Assembly: GCF_002895525.1 (NCBI RefSeq)
Contig: NZ_AZRL01000004.1
Coordinates: 1 to 64,000, forward strand
Length of the DNA stretch: 64,000 nucleotides
Reading direction: 5' to 3'
Source: Petrotoga olearia DSM 13574
Lineage (GTDB): Bacteria; Thermotogota; Thermotogae; Petrotogales; Petrotogaceae
Below the pieces are notes generated by a model, which had not been told where the DNA came from, made no database searches, and was given only the letters and a program-made list of their open reading frames with translations. This document shows, in pieces, positions 60,214-64,000 of this stretch. How positions within the stretch are numbered: position 1 is the first letter of the stretch; each line of letters opens with the position of its first letter. The position numbers were made by a program, and so were the translations under genes.

Positions 60214-61950
60214 TTAAAGCCATTCTCTTTCCATATAATGCGTATGCAATAATTGATGTGATTTTTCGCTTCCAGGTTTTTCCAAATATTCGTTGTATAG
60301 TCTAACAATTGACGGGTTTTCATGGGACTTTCGAATGATCTTTGATTTGTCAACAACATTCAAAGCATCTATTCTCTTTTTAATAACGTTGAGATCACCA
60401 TGATGGTATGGTTGGCCACCGCCTCCGACACATCCCCCTGGGCAAGCCATAATTTCGATTAAATGCAATTCTATCTTACCAGATTGAACATCTTCTAAAA
60501 GCTTTCGTGCATTACCCAAGCCATAAGCAACTCCAACTCTTAATTTTTTCCCATTTAATTCTACTTCCGCAACTCTTATAGACTCATACCCGTGAAGCTG
60601 TTCAAATTCAACTGCTTTTAACTCGCTTCCAGTAATCCATTCATAAGCAGTTCTTAAAGCCGCCTCTGCAACTCCACCTGTTCTTCCAAAGATAGCCGCG
60701 GCGCCCGTGGATTCTCCTAAAGGACTGTCGTACTCCCTTTCAGGGACAGCTTTGAAATTAATTCCTGCTTCTTTGATCATTTTTGCCAGTTCTCTAGTAG
60801 TCAATACATAATCAACATCCCTGTATTCAGGTGAGGCATTTATTTCTTCTCGAGCTGCTTCATATTTTTTTGCCAAACAAGGCATTATAGATACAACGGT
60901 TATATTTTTTGGATCAATATTATTTTTTTGTGCGTAATAACTCTTTGCAATTGCCCCAAACATCTGTTGAGGGGACTTCGCAGAAGAAGGCATCTCAAGC
61001 AAATTAGGGAATTGATGTTCGATAAATTTAACCCATCCAGGACAACAAGAGGTCAACATAGGTAAAAAACCTTCATTTTCTAACCTTTCTTTGAACTCGG
61101 TGGCTTCCTCCATTATGGTTAAATCTGCTCCAAAATTGGTATCGAAGACCTTATCAAAACCCATTAGTTTTAAAACTCCAACCATCTTCCCAGTAGAAAT
61201 AGTTCCAGGTTCGTAACCGAATTCTTCCGCTAAGGCTACTCTCACTGCAGGAGCGGTTTGAACTACAACATGTTTCTCTTCATTCTCCAATTCTTTCCAT
61301 ACTTCATCTATGTAAGATCTCTCAACTAACGCCCCTGTAGGACAGACAGCCGCGCATTGTCCACAGAATGTACAGGTTGTTTCTTCTAAAGGCAAGTCAA
61401 AAGAAGGTTTGACAACTGCGCCAAAACCTCTGTCTATTGCTGAGAGAACACCAACCGTTTGAAAATCGTTACACATGGTTTCGCATCTTCTGCACATGAT
61501 ACATTTGTTAGGATCCCTAATTATCGCTGCAGAGATATCTTGATCATAATTAGCTGTTTTCCCAAAGTAAGGATTGTTCACAACGTGCAGTTCAGCAGCA
61601 ATTTTTTGTAGTTCGCAATCACCATTTTTTGGACATTTTAGACAATCTTGTGGATGATCGGATAACAACAATTGAACGGCTGTTCTTCGAGCTTCTACCG
61701 CCATTCTCGAATGTGTCTTTATTTTAATTCCTTCAAACACTGGTGTTGTACAAGCAGGAGCCAACGTTCTTCTTCCCTCTATTTCAACCATACAGACTCG
61801 ACATGAAGAAGGCTTATTTTCTATATTGACATCCTTTAAGTTCATATAACAAAGTGTTGGTATATAGCCCCCAAATTTTTGAACAGCCGTTAAGACGGTA
61901 TCGTTTTCGGAAGCCTCAAATTCATTGCCATTTATATATACTTTAGGCAT
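60214..61950 (-). CDS. hydA: [FeFe] hydrogenase catalytic subunit
   Basis: 578 residues. The N-terminal [2Fe-2S] domain has CYMNLKDV and SSCRVCMVEIEG. Next are a His-Cys3-type cluster (HPQDCLKCPKNGDCELQKIA) and two [4Fe-4S] clusters (CIMCRRCETMCNDF, CTFCGQCAAVCPTGAL). The H-cluster motifs are L1 LTSCCPGWVKFIE near 300, L2 IMPCLAKKYEA near 354 and L3 MACPGGCVGGGGQPYHHG near 494. In L1 the usual CSPGW serine is a cysteine. With the NuoF-like and NuoE-like genes upstream it forms a trimeric, probably electron-bifurcating enzyme using NADH and ferredoxin. Confidence 0.96.
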   Translation of the reverse strand: MPKVYINGNEFEASENDTVLTAVQKFGGYIPTLCYMNLKDVNIENKPSSCRVCMVEIEGRRTLAPACTTPVFEGIKIKTHSRMAVEARRTAVQLLLSDHPQDCLKCPKNGDCELQKIAAELHVVNNPYFGKTANYDQDISAAIIRDPNKCIMCRRCETMCNDFQTVGVLSAIDRGFGAVVKPSFDLPLEETTCTFCGQCAAVCPTGALVERSYIDEVWKELENEEKHVVVQTAPAVRVALAEEFGYEPGTISTGKMVGVLKLMGFDKVFDTNFGADLTIMEEATEFKERLENEGFLPMLTSCCPGWVKFIEHQFPNLLEMPSSAKSPQQMFGAIAKSYYAQKNNIDPKNITVVSIMPCLAKKYEAAREEINASPEYRDVDYVLTTRELAKMIKEAGINFKAVPEREYDSPLGESTGAAAIFGRTGGVAEAALRTAYEWITGSELKAVEFEQLHGYESIRVAEVELNGKKLRVGVAYGLGNARKLLEDVQSGKIELHLIEIMACPGGCVGGGGQPYHHGDLNVIKKRIDALNVVDKSKIIRKSHENPSIVRLYNEYLEKPGSEKSHQLLHTHYMEREWL

Positions 61951-61977
61951 TTATTATTTCCCTCCTAACCAAAAAAT

Positions 61978-63435
61978 TTATACTATTTTTATTGCGTTAA
62001 ATCTACATGTTGAGTAGCAAGATCCACATTTTATACACTTTTCTTGTTCAATCGTATGAGGTTTTCTTAATTCTCCTAGTATCGCTTCAGTTGGGCATAC
62101 CCTTGCACAAGCCGTACAACCCGTACAATTCTCTGGAATTATTTCGTACCTTATCAAATTCTTACATATTCCAGCTCGACAGTTTCTGTCCAATATATGT
62201 TCTTTATATTCATCCTCAAAATACGTATAAGTAGAGAGTATCGGATTTGGGGCGGTTTGCCCTAAACCACATAAAGAGCCGTTTTTAACCACATTAGCCA
62301 AAGATACCATGTAATCAAGATCTTCCATTTTAGCATTCCCTGAGGTTATTTTTTCCAGTATTTCTAAAAGTCTTACGTTTCCTACTCGACAAGTAGTACA
62401 CTTACCGCAGGATTCATCAACTGTAAATTGAAGATAGAATTTTGCAACATCGACCATACAAGTATCTTCATCCATAACAATCATTCCACCAGAACCCATC
62501 ATCGAACCCAACTCTTGAAGGCTATCGTAATCTATAGGGGTATCCAAGTATTCTTCAGGAATACATCCTCCCGAAGGACCTCCGGTTTGAACAGCTTTGA
62601 ACCTTTTATCTCCTTTGATCCCTCCACCTATATCAAAGATTATATCTCTCAAAGTTGTACCCATTGGAACTTCAACAAGACCAACATTCTTAACATCCCC
62701 TGCAAGTGCAAACACTTTCGTACCTGGAGAATTTTCTGTTCCGTATTGTTTGAACCAGTCGGCGCCATTGAGTATTATAGGCGCTATATTTGCAAGTGTT
62801 TCAACGTTGTTTATCAAAGTCGGCTTTTTCCATAAACCACTATTAGCAGGAAAAGGAGGCTTGTTTGTAGGCTCCCCACGAAAACCTTCTATCGAATGGA
62901 TCAGAGCGGTCTCTTCTCCACAGACAAAAGCTCCTGCTCCCAGTCTGATATCTATATCAAAAGAAAAATTACTTCCTAAAATATTTTCTCCAAGCAATCC
63001 ATAATTTTTAGCTTGTGAAATACCTACCTTTAGTCTTTCAACAGCCAAAGGATATTCAGCTCTTATGTAAATAATCCCTTTCTGGGCACCAATTGCGTAT
63101 CCAGCTATAGCCATACCTTCTAACACGGAATGAGGGTCACCCTCTAATACAGATCTATCCATAAATGCTCCCGGATCACCTTCATCTGCGTTACATACTA
63201 CGTATTTTTCGTCTCCTTTGGCTTGCATGGCGAATTTCCATTTCAAACCGGTTGGAAACCCACCACCACCTCTACCTCTTAAATTTGAATCCAAAACCGT
63301 TTGAACTACCTCTTCTCTTTTCAATTTAAGTGCTTTTGCTAGGGCTAAATAACCATTATTTTTTAAATAATCTTCTATATTTTCAGGATCGATATTTCCA
63401 GCGTTCCTTAAAACGATTCTTACTTGTTCAGGCAT
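61978..63435 (-). CDS. hydB: NADH-binding (NuoF-like) subunit of the [FeFe] hydrogenase
   Basis: 485 residues. The FMN/NADH domain has [15 protein letters not shown] near residue 52, [20 protein letters not shown] near 81 and [19 protein letters not shown] near 168. It is followed by the [4Fe-4S] ligands in [12 protein letters not shown] near 342 and GSLCGLGQ near 387. Two C-terminal [4Fe-4S] clusters follow ([32 protein letters not shown]). The Thermotoga maritima HydB carries an extra N-terminal thioredoxin-like [2Fe-2S] domain; here that part is the separate gene at 63449-63823. Confidence 0.95.
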   Translation of the reverse strand: MPEQVRIVLRNAGNIDPENIEDYLKNNGYLALAKALKLKREEVVQTVLDSNLRGRGGGGFPTGLKWKFAMQAKGDEKYVVCNADEGDPGAFMDRSVLEGDPHSVLEGMAIAGYAIGAQKGIIYIRAEYPLAVERLKVGISQAKNYGLLGENILGSNFSFDIDIRLGAGAFVCGEETALIHSIEGFRGEPTNKPPFPANSGLWKKPTLINNVETLANIAPIILNGADWFKQYGTENSPGTKVFALAGDVKNVGLVEVPMGTTLRDIIFDIGGGIKGDKRFKAVQTGGPSGGCIPEEYLDTPIDYDSLQELGSMMGSGGMIVMDEDTCMVDVAKFYLQFTVDESCGKCTTCRVGNVRLLEILEKITSGNAKMEDLDYMVSLANVVKNGSLCGLGQTAPNPILSTYTYFEDEYKEHILDRNCRAGICKNLIRYEIIPENCTGCTACARVCPTEAILGELRKPHTIEQEKCIKCGSCYSTCRFNAIKIV

Positions 63436-63448
63436 CGTTTTACCTCCC

Positions 63449-63823
63449 TCAAATTGCTTTTTTATGGGTTTCTTCTATCAACAATTCGTCTGCGATTTTT
63501 CCCTCTACTAAATGAGTTTTAACAAGATCTTTTACTTTCGACTTTGTAACGTTACCATACAATATTGGTTCTTTGCCTGGTTCGTTGACTTCTACTGTTG
63601 GCTCAGCATAGCAATATCCTAAACATCCTGTTTTCATAACTTCAATATTTTCTAATTTTTCTTCTTGTATCTCTTTTAGAAGCTCTTCATATGTTTCATC
63701 AGCTCCAGCTGAGATTCCACAAGTTCCTAGTGCAACTTTTAATACAATTTTACTTCTATTCTCTTTTTCTTTGAGTTCATTTATCAACGATTCTAATTCT
63801 TCTAAACTCCTTAATTTAGGCAT
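63449..63823 (-). CDS. Thioredoxin-like [2Fe-2S] ferredoxin subunit of the hydrogenase
   Basis: 124 residues, thioredoxin-like ferredoxin fold. Cluster ligands lie in [17 protein letters not shown] near residue 34 and [17 protein letters not shown] near 66. It equals the N-terminal domain that is fused to HydB in Thermotoga maritima and probably passes electrons within the complex. It sits between hydC and hydB, 13 bases before hydB. Confidence 0.9.
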   Translation of the reverse strand: MPKLRSLEELESLINELKEKENRSKIVLKVALGTCGISAGADETYEELLKEIQEEKLENIEVMKTGCLGYCYAEPTVEVNEPGKEPILYGNVTKSKVKDLVKTHLVEGKIADELLIEETHKKAI

Positions 63824-63842
63824 AGAGAAACCCTCCTATTGA

Positions 63843-64000
63843 CTATTTTTCTTTGGCTCTATAATCTCTAATTATTTTTCTAACATCGTTTCTTTTAAGT
63901 CTTCCATGTACTTTTTCCCCTATTTTTACGACAGGTGCCAAACCACATGCACCTAAACATCTAACGGGATGAATGGAAAATAATCCATCCTCGGTTACCT
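63843..64000 (-). CDS. hydC: NuoE-like subunit of the hydrogenase, partial (5' part outside window)
   Basis: Only the last 52 codons or so are present, running off the right edge. The visible protein is LFSIHPVRCLGACGLAPVVK followed by IGEKVHGRLKRNDVRKIIRD and a TAG stop at 63843-63845. The CLGACGLAP motif holds two cysteines of the [2Fe-2S] cluster of NuoE/HydC proteins. It is the upstream gene of the hydC, ferredoxin, hydB, hydA operon. Confidence 0.9.
   Translation of the reverse strand, partial: VTEDGLFSIHPVRCLGACGLAPVVKIGEKVHGRLKRNDVRKIIRDYRAKEK

Overview
The window is an AT-rich, densely coded bacterial chromosome segment that most resembles Petrotoga or a close relative in the Thermotogota. 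The grounds are the aro gene order with a fused shikimate kinase/dehydroquinate synthase (AroKB), a bifurcating-type [FeFe] hydrogenase operon, an ODP-like diiron protein paired with a soluble chemoreceptor, and the style of the predicted proteins. No alignment was run, so the genus is an inference.

Layout. 1-5.9 kb: shikimate pathway operon aroA-aroE-aroC-aroKB-aroQ followed by uppP. 6-9.7 kb: a NiaR-like repressor, a secreted SYLF protein, fructose-bisphosphate aldolase and acetate kinase. 9.7-12.5 kb: gamma carbonic anhydrase-like protein, a promoter-terminator pair that defines a small RNA or attenuated leader, a PHP phosphoesterase and the housekeeping sigma factor. 12.6-18.1 kb (minus strand): sufC-sufB-sufD-sufS-sufU plus a CoA-binding protein. 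18.2-21.9 kb (minus): pyrC-pyrF-pyrK-pyrD. 22.1-36.5 kb: an accessory export region with three ABC-2 type transporters, two ABC exporters with fused ATPase, two MFS transporters, an unrecognised 571-residue protein and fragments of an Rpn-type nuclease gene. Two diverged direct repeats of about 140 bp flank the core of this region, and one of them is the scar of a deleted paralogue of the 571-residue gene. 36.8-43.7 kb (minus): a sensory and redox cluster with an ODP-like diiron protein, a soluble chemoreceptor, a BaiN/HI0933-like flavoprotein, a GT4 glycosyltransferase and a membrane chemoreceptor. 43.9-48.7 kb: BMP-type substrate-binding protein, tRNA-Arg, yraN, gatC, an unknown gene pair, a membrane protein, Ogg2-like DNA glycosylase, a zinc ribbon protein and tRNA-Lys. 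48.9-52.5 kb: infC-rpmI-rplT behind an attenuator-like leader, then cysC and sat (sulfate activation) separated by a 490 bp mosaic of repeats. 52.7-55.6 kb: a 52 bp near-perfect palindrome, then csoR-copA-copZ copper efflux with a visible CsoR-type operator. 55.9-60.2 kb: a secreted PLC-fold hydrolase and a GH38 alpha-mannosidase. 60.2-64 kb (minus): hydrogenase genes hydA, hydB, a separate thioredoxin-like [2Fe-2S] subunit, and the 3' end of hydC cut by the window edge.

Physiology. The gene set fits a fermentative anaerobe: acetate kinase for ATP, hydrogenase for NADH plus ferredoxin reoxidation, Suf for iron-sulfur assembly, an oxygen/iron-sensing chemotaxis module, and autonomous aromatic amino acid and pyrimidine synthesis.

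The signals least explained by known genes are: a repeat element placed just upstream of the ribosome binding sites of aroA, ackA and a chemoreceptor gene; the C-rich small RNA or leader at 10.3 kb; the repeat mosaic upstream of sat; the long palindrome upstream of csoR; and the duplicated 571-residue gene family flanking the exporter region.
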